Shown: piece after piece, positions 34,872-45,845 of the stretch | How positions within the stretch are numbered: the first letter of the stretch is position 1 | Layout of the letters: the number at the start of each line of letters is the position of its first letter | Translations under genes and position numbers: made by a program | The notes under the pieces: generated by a model | Databases searched by the model: none | Seen by the model: the letters and a program-made list of their open reading frames with translations, nothing else | Told to the model about the DNA's origin: nothing | Assembly: GCA_900312665.1 (NCBI GenBank) | Contig: ONZQ02000003.1 | Coordinates: 1,344,986-1,408,985, forward strand | Origin: Cephalotrichum gorgonifer | Taxonomy: Eukaryota > Ascomycota > Sordariomycetes > Microascales > Microascaceae | Length of the DNA stretch: 64,000 nucleotides | Direction: 5' to 3'

Positions 34872-37245
34872 ATGCCTATACGCGTCAAGGTCAAGAAATT
34901 GCCCTCTCAGCGGGCACACTCCCCAGGCCCGGGCGGGAATGCCGCCCCCTTGCCAAACATCGGGGAGGGTGACAGGTTCCGGGACGTGATCAAGAAGCTC
35001 TCGAGGTGCGTTATCGTTGTCCCATCCTCAACTTTTGTTTTCCTTTTCTCGCGTGGCCGCTCGCGTGAGTCTTGCTAGCGGTACTGACACTGTCCTCGCT
35101 CTGTCTAGTTTCTTCTCGAACGCCATCACCACTCCTTCCAACTTTGAGCAATTGAGGACTGCCGATGAGCTCCGCACCCTTGTTGACCATCTCTCCTTGA
35201 CCTGCACGAACCCCGCCATTGTCAACGCTTTGCTGTACGTCACGCCAAGACCTGGTAACCTCCTACCTCTACTCGATGGACCTACTTGCGTTATAGCACC
35301 AAGGCCCTGTCCATATATACCATGAACCATGGCCAGCTCCACCTGCCGATACCACAACCCAAATACCAGTACTGACATGCACAGGGCCCTTAAATGGCAC
35401 TACGAAGCCGACGATAAGCACCGCGATATCAGCGGGCCGAGGTCTGATGCTTGCGAGATTGTGGCCTGGCGCTTCCTCTCCCGCCTCTCCGAGCGCGAGG
35501 CCGTCGACTACTGCCTCTACGAGATCCCCGAGCTCGACGAACCCGAAGCCCAAGCTGCCGTCCCCGAGACAATCCATGAGGACTCCTCGGAGCACTCGCC
35601 CCTGCTGTCCCGCGGTGGTTCGGTATCCAATGGCAGCTACAGGCGCTCCAGCGGGCCCCAGAGGCACAAGTCCGTCAAGCGCTCCCAGCTCCTGCAGTCC
35701 CTCTCCCGCCTGACGGCCAGCTTCCACTCGGAGGAGTCCGAGGACGAGGAGGACGACCCCACCACGCCCTTCCGCGGCCTCAACGCCCTCGAGATCGCCG
35801 CCATCTCCAACGCCAAGAAGTTCCTCGGCCAGGCCATCGTCCAGAAGATCATCACCGCCATCTGGAACGGCGACATCGTCTTCTGGGAGCGCCTCGACAT
35901 CCAGGCCACCAAGAAGCACCGCTACTACAACCCGAACACCTTCGACCCCTTCGCCCGCCTGCGCGTGCCCAAGTACCTCAAGGCCTGGGAGGTCTTCTTC
36001 TTCATGGTCTTCATGGCCCTGTACTACACCGTCCTCATTGAGCAAAACCCCACGACCATCACCCGCGCCGAGTATGTTCTCTACGTGTGGCTTGCCGCCT
36101 TCCTCTACGATGAGCTGGCTGCGTGGAACGATGCCGGGTCCGTCTTTTATACCTCGGATGTCTGGAATGTGTTTGACATGATAATGATAACGATTGGCAT
36201 AATATTTGCTGCCCTCCGTGAGTCCTTCCCCCCCCTTTTCCTTTTTCTGTGTCCCTGGTGTTATTTTGATGCCTGCCTCCCGTAGGTTTCGAGGATCTCA
36301 ACCCCAACTAACTAGCATACAGGGGTCATCGGTATCTACACTGGAAATCAGGATGTTATTCAAGTAGCCTTCGACATCCTCGCCCTTGAAGCCCTCTTCA
36401 TGGTCCCCCGCATCTGCTCTTTCCTCAGCCTGAGTCCCTACTGGGGCACACTGATCCCGTGCTTCAAGGAGATGGGCAAGGACTTCATCAAGTTCATGGT
36501 CCTCATCGTCATCATCTACCTCGGCTTCCTGACCACCTTCTCCCTCGTGGGGCGTGACTCCTTCACCTTCTCGTCCATGACCATGATCCTCACCAAGATC
36601 TTCTTCGGCTCGAGCGGCGTCGGCATCGAGATCATGGACGACATCGACCGAGTCTTCGGCCCCCCGCTCATGCTCCTCTTCATCTGCCTCAGCTCCTTCC
36701 TCCTGTCGGGCTCCCTGACTGGTATGCTCTCGTACAGCTTCTCCCGCGTCATCACCCAGGCGCGCGAGGAGTACCTCTACGTCTACAGCGTCTACGTCCT
36801 CGAGGCCTCGACGAGCAACCGCCTCACGCACTTCCTCCCGCCCGTCAACCTCATCGCCCTCGTCGTCTTCCGGCCCCTCCGCTTCTTCGTACACTCCGAG
36901 AACAAGTTCCGCGCGGGCCGCATCGTCCTGCTGCGCATCACGCACGCGCCCATTGTCGGTGTCATCATGATGTACGAGTCCATCCGGCGGAAGGCGGGCC
37001 ACGAGGAGTTCGCGGGCTTCGGCGGCCCCAAGCTCGACTCCCACGTCGCGAGGAAGGCCCTCCCCCCTGTGCGCTCCGAGTCCTCGGCCACTGCCACGGC
37101 CTCGGCTGCGGAGGAGGGCGAGGAGGTCGAGGTGGACGGCACTGTCGCGCTGGGTCAGATGGAGGCGCGGCTGGCGGAGATGAGCGAGAAGATCGAGCAG
37201 CTGACGAGCGTCATCCTTGCGATGCAGCAGGAGAAGCAGGGATAG
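34872..37245 (+). CDS. YVC1/TRP-like vacuolar cation channel
   Basis: A TRP-type calcium-permeable channel, expected in the vacuolar membrane. Four exons: 34872-35005, 35109-35234, 35385-36217 and 36323-37245 (671 aa). The introns are 103, 150 and 105 bp; the last has a CTAAC branch point. The N-terminal ~280 residues are cytosolic, with a variable Ser-rich acidic segment (SEESEDEEDDPTTPFRGLN). At least six hydrophobic helices follow, including AWEVFFFMVFMALYYTVLIE, FDMIMITIGIIFAAL, KFMVLIVIIYLGFLTTFSLV and LMLLFICLSSFLLSGSLTGM. A pore-like stretch, MILTKIFFGSSGVG, lies between the last two. The C-terminus ends in a coiled-coil-like helix (MEARLAEMSEKIEQLTSVIL). The family is clear; naming as YVC1 is by similarity in topology and conserved segments. 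Confidence 0.92.
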
Positions 37246-37568
37246 GAGAGGATGTAATAGTTGCTTGACGCCGCTCGGGGAGTATAGCGGCTGGCGAGAG
37301 GCGGGGATCGCCCGTGGCAGACCGGTAGTAGTAGATTGATACCTAACGCTACCACCATGCCACGCGGCCGAGATTGCATGTTCTGGCTCGGAAAGGGGGA
37401 GAGAGAGGAGAAGTCGTAATGTTTGGGAGAGATGGCAACATGTTTTGGGTCTGCCTACATTTTTGTTTTACCAGATTGGCAGTGTTATCAGCAAGCCTAG
37501 CATAGTTCATACGCAATTGACGAAATACTTGACAAGATCCGGGCACGAACACACATACACGCACACAT

Positions 37569-37600
<32 letters not shown>

Positions 37601-37688
37601 CATTCCGTCTCCTCAAGGGCATACAACCCGCTCACGTAGCTATCATCCATCCATTTATCCACGTAATGCAAACCCATTTTCCCCTCTC
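37246..37688. other. Intergenic 3' region between convergent genes with a CA microsatellite
   Basis: 443 bp between two stop codons. Apart from the CA tract at 37549-37600 nothing stands out. Confidence 0.7.
37549..37600. repeat. (CA)n microsatellite
   Basis: An imperfect CA array with T/G interruptions at its left end, then 14 or more perfect CA units. It lies about 90 bp beyond the S9 peptidase stop codon and 300 bp beyond the channel gene. Confidence 0.95.
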
Positions 37689-40169
37689 TCACACCCCGCC
37701 GCTCCCGATATGTTTCTCCAACCACGAAAACACCTCCCTACTCCAAACCCTCGCATTCTCGTGGCTCAACACCCAGTGCCCCTCGTCCTCGAACGTCAGG
37801 AACCGCGCCTCGACGCCCCGCGCCTTGAGGGCCCTGTACGCCGCGAGCCCCTCCGTGAAGGGGCACCGGAAGTCGCGCTGGCTGTGCACAACGAGCGTGG
37901 GCGGGGCGCGGTGCCAGTTCGCCATCAGATCCGGGCGGGAGGGGTCCCACTTCGAGAGCAGGGCCGAGCCCGGGGTGAAGCCGGGGAGCGGGGTGCCGGC
38001 GAAGTCTATGGGGGACCCGCAGCTGTCGGAGGTCAGCATCATATTTGGGAGGCATGTGATGCCGTCGTGCCAAATGGCGCAGCGGAACTAGGAGGGGGGC
38101 TGTTAGTCATATGTTTAGAGGGGGGGAAGGACAGGGTCGGGATGCGAAAATGGGTTGGGTGGGGTTGGGTTGGGGGTTAAAGGTTTGAGGCGATGTTGCA
38201 CACCTTGGTGGCGAGGTCCTGGCCGAAGATCCAGCTAATCAAGTACCCCCCGTAACTCGCACCCGCGATGGCCGCCCTGTCCATGTCGAGATAGGGCAAT
38301 TCCTCGAGATAGACCATCAGGTTGACAAGGTCCTCATAGGGGGCGCCTCCCCACGACTCATGAACCCCTGGACACCAGCCAGCGTTAGCGACGTCAAACA
38401 TGTATGGGCAGGCTTTCTTACTAGATGTGAAGTCGAGGCCATAACCAACGCTACCCGCGATATTAGGTAAAACGACAACGTACCCCTGCTCCGCCCAGAG
38501 CGCCGCATTCCACTACTCGAGATTATCAGCGGTGTTTCAACCCTACGAGCGGGCATGGAGAGAGAGTCAACTCACCCTAGTGCTCCACGCCTCCTGCCAC
38601 GAGGACACCGGGCCGCCGTGCGGCATTAGCACCCACGGGTACTTCTTCGCGGGGTCGAAGTCGCTCGGCTTGACGATGAAGCTGTGCACGCACACCTCGT
38701 CGGCCCCCTCGTACCAGATCTCCGAGACCATGGAGTGCGTCAGCCCGAACTGCGCGCCGTGCCGCGTGGAGGACGACACGACCCTGGGCTCCGCCGTCCC
38801 CCTCGCGTCGATGATCTGCCAGAGGCTGCTGTCGACGAAGCTGGTGCTCGACACGAGGAGCCTATCCCAGTTCCCCTCGACTAGCGGGTAGAAGCCCGTG
38901 GCGGAGCCGTTCTTGAAGATCGTCACCGGGTCTTGGAAGGACTGGAGCTGTAGAAATAGTGGGTAGTGGGACGGCACGCCCGACGTGTTGAAGACCATGT
39001 CCGGGGACTCGGAGGACTGGAGCTTTAGGAACTCGAGGGTTGTCCGGCCGCAGTTATCGGTGGTGAGGATCAGAGAGTCCGAGGACCCGGCGAATGCCAC
39101 GCCGCTGGGCGGCAGCTGTGGTTCGCGCCCTATGAGCTCCTTGAAGACGTCAAGGGCGTCGAGGGAAGGCAGATGGCCCAGATAGACACGGACGTTGGTG
39201 TCGTTTTCGTAGGGGTATAAGAGGAACGTCATGGCCTCTCCGTCGGGGGATATATGCAGGTCCAAGAACCTCCCTACGAGTCTCTTATTCCCCATAGTCA
39301 CCATCTTTGGCTCGTGGGGGGGCTCTTCTGCGAAGGACGGGACGTGGGAGTAGTAGACGTCGCTGGAGCTCCACCGCGAGATGTCGTCGACAGGTTTCAG
39401 GGAGGTCGCGTTGAAGAGGATGCCCGTCGGACCGACATCGTAATTCTGTAGAGGATCATCCATGTCGTAGATGCCGCAAACGTCGAGGTCGGCACCTCGG
39501 AACAGGTTATGGAGTTCGCTCTCGAGAGTCCAGGACCCGGTGGACCTCGTGAGCCTGGAGTACCAGATTACGTATCTTTTTTCCTTGATCATCGTATCCC
39601 ACTGCAAGGAATGGTCAATATCATAGGTTCCGGTCACGATGGCTCAGGAATGGGGAAGAGGGGGGTCCGGTGATCCTTACCACCCCGACCCGTGAGGTAT
39701 CAAACACGCGAGCAGTACTCCTCTTCTTTTCCACGACGTCGTTGAAGAGCTTCCCGTCATCCCCCAGGAGGCCCACGGCCGCAAAGGCAACGGAGCCGCC
39801 GTCCAACCGCTTGAGTTTCATCCCCGTCAGCGGACCGGCGAACTCGGCAATTACATACCCCTCCCCATCCGGCTGATCAGCATTATACACGACAAGGCGA
39901 GTGGTGCCCTGGCCCCCTTTCACCAGACACAAGACCCCGTTGCCCGCCGGAAGCCATAGTGCCTCCGAGACATTTTCGTCGTTGGATAGCACGTCGGAGG
40001 CACTCGTCTCGATATTCATGACCTTGAGTTCCTTCGTCTGCTTGCCCTCTACAAAGTCGTAAGTCGAGACGGTGTAGAGCGCGAGGGTGCCATTGTGGTT
40101 CGGAACAGCCGGGCTCCGGCGCGGGGCGGCGAGCATCACCTCCGGGGTGAACTTCTGGGCGATGCGCAT
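37689..40169 (-). CDS. S9-family prolyl oligopeptidase / dipeptidyl-peptidase 5-like serine peptidase
   Basis: Five exons: 40169-39681, 39601-38576, 38512-38422, 38367-38204 and 38087-37689 (722 aa). Introns are 79, 63, 54 and 116 bp with phases agreeing throughout. The first ~430 residues fit a beta-propeller with WD40-like blades (FLDLHISPDGEAMTFLLYPY, GVAFAGSSDSLILTTDNCGR). The alpha/beta-hydrolase domain has YPWVLMPHGGPVSSWQEAWS, GYVVVLPNIAGSVGYGLDF and the nucleophile motif GASYGG (Ser about 573). The acid is in HSQRDFRCP (Asp about 662) and the base in DEGHWVLS (His about 694). All catalytic residues are present. There is no signal peptide, so an intracellular role is likely, unlike secreted DPP5 antigens. 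It could equally be called an acylaminoacyl-peptidase-like enzyme. Intron 4 contains a G-quadruplex-prone tract. Confidence 0.93.
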
Positions 40170-41571
40170 GGTGAATTGGGGATGTGAGGTGGAGGTGGAG
40201 GGAAAAATCAGAGGGGTATCTAAGTCGGGGACCAAGCTATCTAAGCCGAGACGAAACGAATTTGAGTGCGAGGCGACCGTTCTTGTCTACTCGCTCATGG
40301 GTGTCAAGTGATATAAGATAGAAAGAAGCCAGGCTCTCCTCCTTAAGATTGTCTCAGTCTCGCCAGCGGCGGCGTCGTACGCAGGATACAAGTATTCTCT
40401 CCTGGACGCGAAAAGCTGACGAAGCGCAGAGCGAGCAACTCTACAACTACTCATACAAGCAAATACATGATTACTTACAAGAACAAGTACCGAGTAATAA
40501 TGCTAGGTATTGCCCCGCCGAGGATTCGCCCCCGGCTCTAGGCAACCATAATTGTACCGGCTCGTTAATACCCGTATTCCTAAGATAGTACTTTATACCC
40601 AGCGCCAACCCGCTTGAGGAAGGTCGAGCTTGCGCTTGCAGAGGACTGGGAAACGAGTTATAGTAGAAGGCGGTTCCGACAAGGGCAAAACTAACTAGTC
40701 CGGTACGTCTGTACGCAGAAGGGATTGTGTTGCTACCAATGATCTGTGATAAGCCAGCCTAAGGATTGAGCTCCGAAATCGCCGACCTTGACTAAGTTAA
40801 AAATATGATGGGATCACCCTGTGCTTGATGTAAACAGATAAAATAATTGTATGTTAGTAAATAGGTGGGACAAATTCTTAGGTTGGTGATATCCATACTC
40901 TTGCTTCTTACGTGTTGCCCAGGCTCCCCAGATACACTATAATACAATAGCACGAGGGTAAGGAAAGGGAAATATTATTTGGGCTGGATGTATTAGTGCC
41001 GCATTGATTTCGATGGTGCAGCGAAGGTGAAATCCAGCCTGCTTCTGACCCAAATTCACGGTTTGGCTGGCCATGGACCATTGGTAGGAGCTCTGCCTCT
41101 CAGATCAGGAGCGTCAGTCCAATAAGCTGGTGTTGTTCTTGAAGCTCGAAAGATGGACGGTAAAGTTGGTGCCAGATTCGAATGCGTAACCAGTCCTCGG
41201 ATTGACAGGACGCGCGTACGCAATTACGTGGTATGCGCATCATTGCACCACGAAGCCCGGTCGTTGTTTTTCTTCTTCTTTAAGGCGCGAGTTTACGGAG
41301 TTGCAGGGGTGGGTTTGACCATGTGTTGTTGAATACTTACAACTCACATCCATGAGAGGCACGAAATGACATCCAAGCACCACCTCTTCATGGACGTTAG
41401 TCTTGCAAGTACTTATATTCATTCCTTCACTAATCTATACCTTCTAGACTGGCGCTGCAGTGTGCATGTAAAGTAAACCCAAAGAAGAAAGGATGGCCCG
41501 AACCTGGACTGGACAAAGTCTATGCTCCCCCATCTCCAACCATGACGAAACTCATCCGTCGGCATGCGCAC
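40170..41571. other. Intergenic region
   Basis: 1.4 kb upstream of the S9 peptidase and downstream of VPS36. No gene is seen. Around 41165-41265 the minus strand has tRNA-like A- and B-box strings that do not complete a cloverleaf. Confidence 0.5.
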
Positions 41572-43594
41572 TTATAAGATCCCATTCTCTCTTAATGCTT
41601 TCACAATCTTCTTGTGCTCCTCCTCTCGAGGTTCCGGTAGCTTGATGTCACCCGTGTCAATGTAGTTCTTCCAGAACTTCAGACCTTCTATCCCTTCCTC
41701 GCGACACACCACCCCCTTCTCCTCCGCCATCTCGAGCTCCTCCTCCGCCACGCCGATGCTCCATCCAAACCGCTGCGCTGCATCCTGCGCTGTCACACCC
41801 ACGCCGAACTGATGCCAGTCCCACGCCACCTCCTTGTCGGGAGGGAACTCATGAAGGTCGTTGAGCCACGCGACAAGCGCCGCGATTGTCGTCTCGTCCG
41901 TCCTGTCATGGCTCTGCACAACCATCACACCGCTCTTGAACTTCCTCAGCCTCACAGGCAGCTTCAGCTTCTCCCACATCATCGCCGCCCTCTCGAAGTC
42001 CCGTGGGCTAACGAGTTCAACGCCGCCCCGAGCCCGGTTGAACGTGGCCCACAGGTCCACGAGGTTGATGACACCGCCCGCCTTCTTCAACACCCCCCTT
42101 GCGTCGTCCGTGAGGAATTCCGCTAAGTTTCGTGCAAGTTCCGAGAGGTAGAGAGTTTCTGAGCTGCTGCCGCCACCGACAATGTCTTTGGTAGTGACAA
42201 GGCCCAGCTGGTTCACCAATGCGCTCGCCTCGAGTGCCGCGCTTCCTCCGAGCCCACTTCCTTGCCGCGCAAATTGTTCCGCCAGCGCCACAATCTCCTT
42301 TCCAGCCGCCATTAGCGACTCCAAGTCCTCGAATGCATCCCCAATCATCAGCTCGTTGTTCTTCCGCATATCTAGACCTCTCTGCTCAAGGGCAGCAATC
42401 CCGGCTGCTCTCCTCTGGGTCCTGTTCTCTCCATCAGAACCCGGCGTGCCTGGTGAGCCGAACTCATCGCCGCCCCGGCTGCTCTTAGGGATGGGTGGTG
42501 CGCCATGTAGGAGCCATTTTTTCTGGGTCATCGCCCCTTTTAACCGCTCGTGGAAAATCTTCTCTCCGCCCCCGCGGAACGATATCTTGACAACGTCTAG
42601 AGTGTCGACCTTGGAGGGTCCGCTGGTCGATATCGGGCCTGGGGACTCGGTTCTGCTCGGCTCCTTAGCGACGGGAGCTGGCGCGTCCCGGGAGATGAGT
42701 GATGCGCCGCACATTTCGCACGAGAGTAGGGACGGGTGATTCGAGAACGTGCACCGCGGGCATTGGAAAGATGCGCCGGCATCAGCTGTGGGGGTGCTGG
42801 GCGCAAGTCCCGGAGAGTCCTGGCTAGACGAAGCGTCGGATGGCCGAGGACTTGACGCTTGAGTTCGAAACGGGAGTGGCATGCTCGGGTTTGCTACAGG
42901 CGGCACTGCCGCCGTTCGATTGTTCGCGCTCGATATTGCCGCCTTCAGGACGTGGGTAAGCGTCGGTTTGATACCGCACGCGAGACATGGTGGGAGAGGG
43001 GTGTGGGCAGTTGCAGCTGCCGGGTCGAAATTGCTTGGTACTGGATTGGAGAAGCTGCATATCGCGCACACCCATGTCGCTGCCGTAGCTGGCGGCAACT
43101 GGGGCTGGTGCACACGGGGACTGCTTGCCCTTGACGGTGTAGCTATGGGCCGTTTTGGCGGCTTCGGGACAAGGGTAATCTTTGCGGACGACGTGAGGAA
43201 CCCAGCCTGGAAACAAGTCATTAGCAGCTATATTGAGTGTAGCTTTCGGTGGGTTGGTGGCAGAGACATACGTAAAACTCATATCTATCGACAGCCTTCA
43301 GATCCAGCGCAACGGAGTGTTTTCGGGGCTCGGCCTTGTCAACGTAGCAGATACGGTGAGATGTCAGGTAGACCTGGCCATTCTGCTGGTTGGGAAGCTT
43401 AAACTTTCTATTTGCGCACCAAGTTAGACGCCGTCGCCGTCGTGGCACCTCCCGACTTGAGGTCGCGTGGGCGGGGGAACGGGACCACCCTACCCCTCAT
43501 ATAAGCCAACATTGTCCTGCACAAAGAGAAGAACCTCGTCAGGGAGGTAAGATGGCCGAAGCGCAGTAGTGAGGTCTATGCTTTTCAGAAACAT
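41572..43594 (-). CDS. VPS36: ESCRT-II subunit VPS36
   Basis: Part of the ESCRT-II complex that sorts ubiquitinated membrane proteins into multivesicular bodies at the endosome. Three exons: 43594-43494, 43407-43272 and 43206-41572 (623 aa); introns 86 and 65 bp. The N-terminal GLUE/PH domain starts MFLKSIDLTTALRPSYLPDE and continues with EVLLFVQDNVGLYEG and LPNQQNGQVYLTSHRICYV. It is interrupted by two NZF zinc fingers, as in yeast: the first around residues 122-165 (WVCAICSFSN, then CLACG), the second around 230-260 (FQCPRCTFSNHP, then CEMCG). The rest of GLUE follows (VDTLDVVKISFRGGGEKIFH). The C-terminal half holds winged-helix domains with DLWATFNRARGGVELVSPRD. The ATG at 43594 is chosen because it gives the family N-terminus. 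Confidence 0.96.
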
Positions 43595-44085
43595 CCGTCA
43601 TGTCACTGACATCGGTCATAAGGTCGGGATAATCAGTCTCAGTCTGGACGGTGAAAGGCCGTCTTTGGGTAGAGTCTGGTTTGGGGGTTGGAGGTGAGTG
43701 GTGGCCAGGTGTTGACGTAGGCGACGAGGATTATGGTGAGCAGCTCAGATGACAGGTGTATCAGTTGTTAGCACTTGCTCTTTTTCCCTTTTGGGGTTAG
43801 TGCACATCTATATGTAGCTATATGAACATAGTATTGCCGATATTTACCCTGAAGTCACGCGCTAATAGGCACTCCCGTGGAACGCTCCAAAAGGCCCATC
43901 TTCCCCAAACCCTTCCAAACCCCACACCACACCGTCTTTCTCCTCGCACTTTGTTCGCCCTTCCGCCAGCAACCAGCCCCATCCCTCCTAGGATTGAATC
44001 TGCCTTCTCGGCGAAATCTAGAAAACCTCGTTGGAGTTTTCCGACGATACTAATTCCCCCAGCTCCTTCCGGAACGACCCAGAAC
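43595..44085. promoter_or_regulatory. Divergent promoter region of VPS36 and the THP3-like gene
   Basis: 491 bp between the two chosen start codons. An in-frame ATG for the plus gene lies at 43822, but the extra 88 codons look like translated leader, so this part is probably 5' UTR plus promoter. Confidence 0.55.
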
Positions 44086-45845
44086 ATGATGCCTGGCTGG
44101 CAGGCGGCCACGCTGCCTACGAGTAGCCACTCGTCCGCAACGACAACCACACACTATGGATATCCATCGAGTACGTTTCCTCCTCGAACGGAGTACCGTC
44201 CATCCCGCCCGTATGGATACGGTCCTAATCCCCTCCTGCCTCTAGATCCCGCCTACGTTCCAGTACAGGTCCAACAAACCTTTGGCCAACCCGTGTCCCA
44301 ACCCGCTGCCCACTATGCGTACGCTCCTCCATCCCAGCAGGCCCAGGTTGCCCCCACACCCCCGCCCGTAGCAACACCGAGCACCGCCAGCGCTCAGAGC
44401 ACTCCACAGCCCCAGTCGTCCCGGATAGAATGGCCCGCGTCGGTCCGCTCGTACGTCCAAAGAACATTTTTAGAGCGCAACCACGATCCCTCGATCCAGA
44501 AGTCCGAACTCGAGGCAAAGCTGAAGGAAGTCATCACCCATGCCAAGGATAGCGGTCAGCTATACGGACTTGACTGGGACAACATGCCCCTCCCGCAAGC
44601 TTTGATCCGAGAACAACGTGAAGCCGAACTAAGACGTCACGCAAGTATTGTTTCTTCACCTGCTACTCCCGCAACCTCTGCGCCACGATCCACATTTGAC
44701 TCGACTTCCAAGAAGCGAAAGTCTTCAGAGCCGCTGGTGGATAACCGTTCCTCGCCGCCTCCTCCTTGGAGATCTACTAACCAACACCGCACCCCCCTCG
44801 AGGACCGTATCAGCTATCGCACGACGGAGAAGCGCCCGAGTATGGATGAAGCCCTGCCGAAGCTGAGTAAGTTCCAGAAACAGCAGGAGAAGCGACGGAA
44901 TCGCTTCGAGGGTGGCTACACTACCTATCGGAGTCCCAGTCCGCCACCGGCGGATGGGCCAGTGGTCGGTACCAGTACGACGCTGGAAAAGAGGTATTTG
45001 CGGCTGACAGCACCGCCCGTCGCCTCCAACGTCCGGCCGGAACATATTCTTCGGCAAACGCTGGACCTCTTGAAGAAGAAATGGCGCAAGGAGAGCAACT
45101 ATTCCTACATCTGCGACCAGTTTAAGTCGATGCGCCAAGATTTGACGGTCCAGAGGGTCAAGAACGAGTTCACGGTTTCCGTGTACGAGATTCATGCCCG
45201 GATAGCCTTGGAGAAGGGAGACCTGGGTGAGTATAATCAGTGCCAAACACAACTTCGATCTCTGTATCAGTTGGGCCTGAAAGGGAACCCCATCGAGTTT
45301 AAGGCATACCGTATTCTGTATTTCATCCACACTGCGAACAGCACCGGCCTCGTCGAGGCTATCGCAGATCTAACCCCAGCAGAGAAACGATCACCCGCCC
45401 TGAAGCACGCCCTCGATGTTCGATCGGCCATTGTGCAGGGCAACTACCACAGATTCTTCCAGCTCTACCTCGACACCCCAAACATGGGAGCATATCTCAT
45501 GGATATGTTTGTCACGAGAGAGCGCCTCGCCGCCTTGTGCAACATCTGCAAAGCGTAAGTTATCTTGCCATATCTTTCTTGCCTTGTCAATTCAGCCCAG
45601 GAACGAAGGCTAACTAGAATTCATGATACAGGTATAAGCCAGACGTGAGGCTAAGATTTATCACGGAAGAGCTGGGCTTCGAATCCGATGCGGATGCAGC
45701 CCAGTTCGTTGTTGACCACAACGGCCAGCATCTGCTGGAGGATCGTGGCGACTCCATCTTCTTCCTCAGCGGGAAAGCGGGGGCTCTTTTCGAAGGCCCC
45801 CGTGCCGCTGCTTTCCAGAGAGTGGACATCAAGGGCCAGATTTGA
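44086..45845 (+). CDS. SAC3/GANP/THP3-domain protein (THP3/LENG8-like)
   Basis: Two exons: 44086-45554 and 45632-45845 (560 aa), with a 77-bp intron whose branch site is GCTAACT. The N-terminal ~300 residues are low-complexity, rich in Pro, Tyr, Gln and Ser. Positively charged patches follow (FQKQQEKRRNRFEGG). The C-terminal SAC3/GANP domain is clear: RYLRLTAPPVASNVRPEHIL, SYICDQFKSMRQDLTVQRVK, VYEIHARIALEKGDLGEYNQ, CQTQLRSLYQLGLKGNPIEF and MGAYLMDMFVTRERLAALCN. The arrangement matches yeast Thp3 and human LENG8, which join transcription elongation to mRNA processing, rather than the longer TREX-2 protein Sac3. An upstream in-frame ATG (43822) would add 88 residues that do not look conserved. 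Confidence 0.9.

Noticed and set aside
41165..41265. tRNA-like A box (TGGTGCAATGATGCGC) and B box (CATTCGAATCTGG) on the minus strand
   Set aside because: The D stem pairs, but no 3' strand matches the acceptor and no anticodon arm with U33 forms. At best a degenerate tRNA or SINE head.
43822..44085. 88-residue N-terminal extension of the THP3-like protein from the ATG at 43822
   Set aside because: Composition is Pro/Ser/Arg-rich with no conservation signal. The ATG at 44086 gives a normal-looking start. It remains possible.
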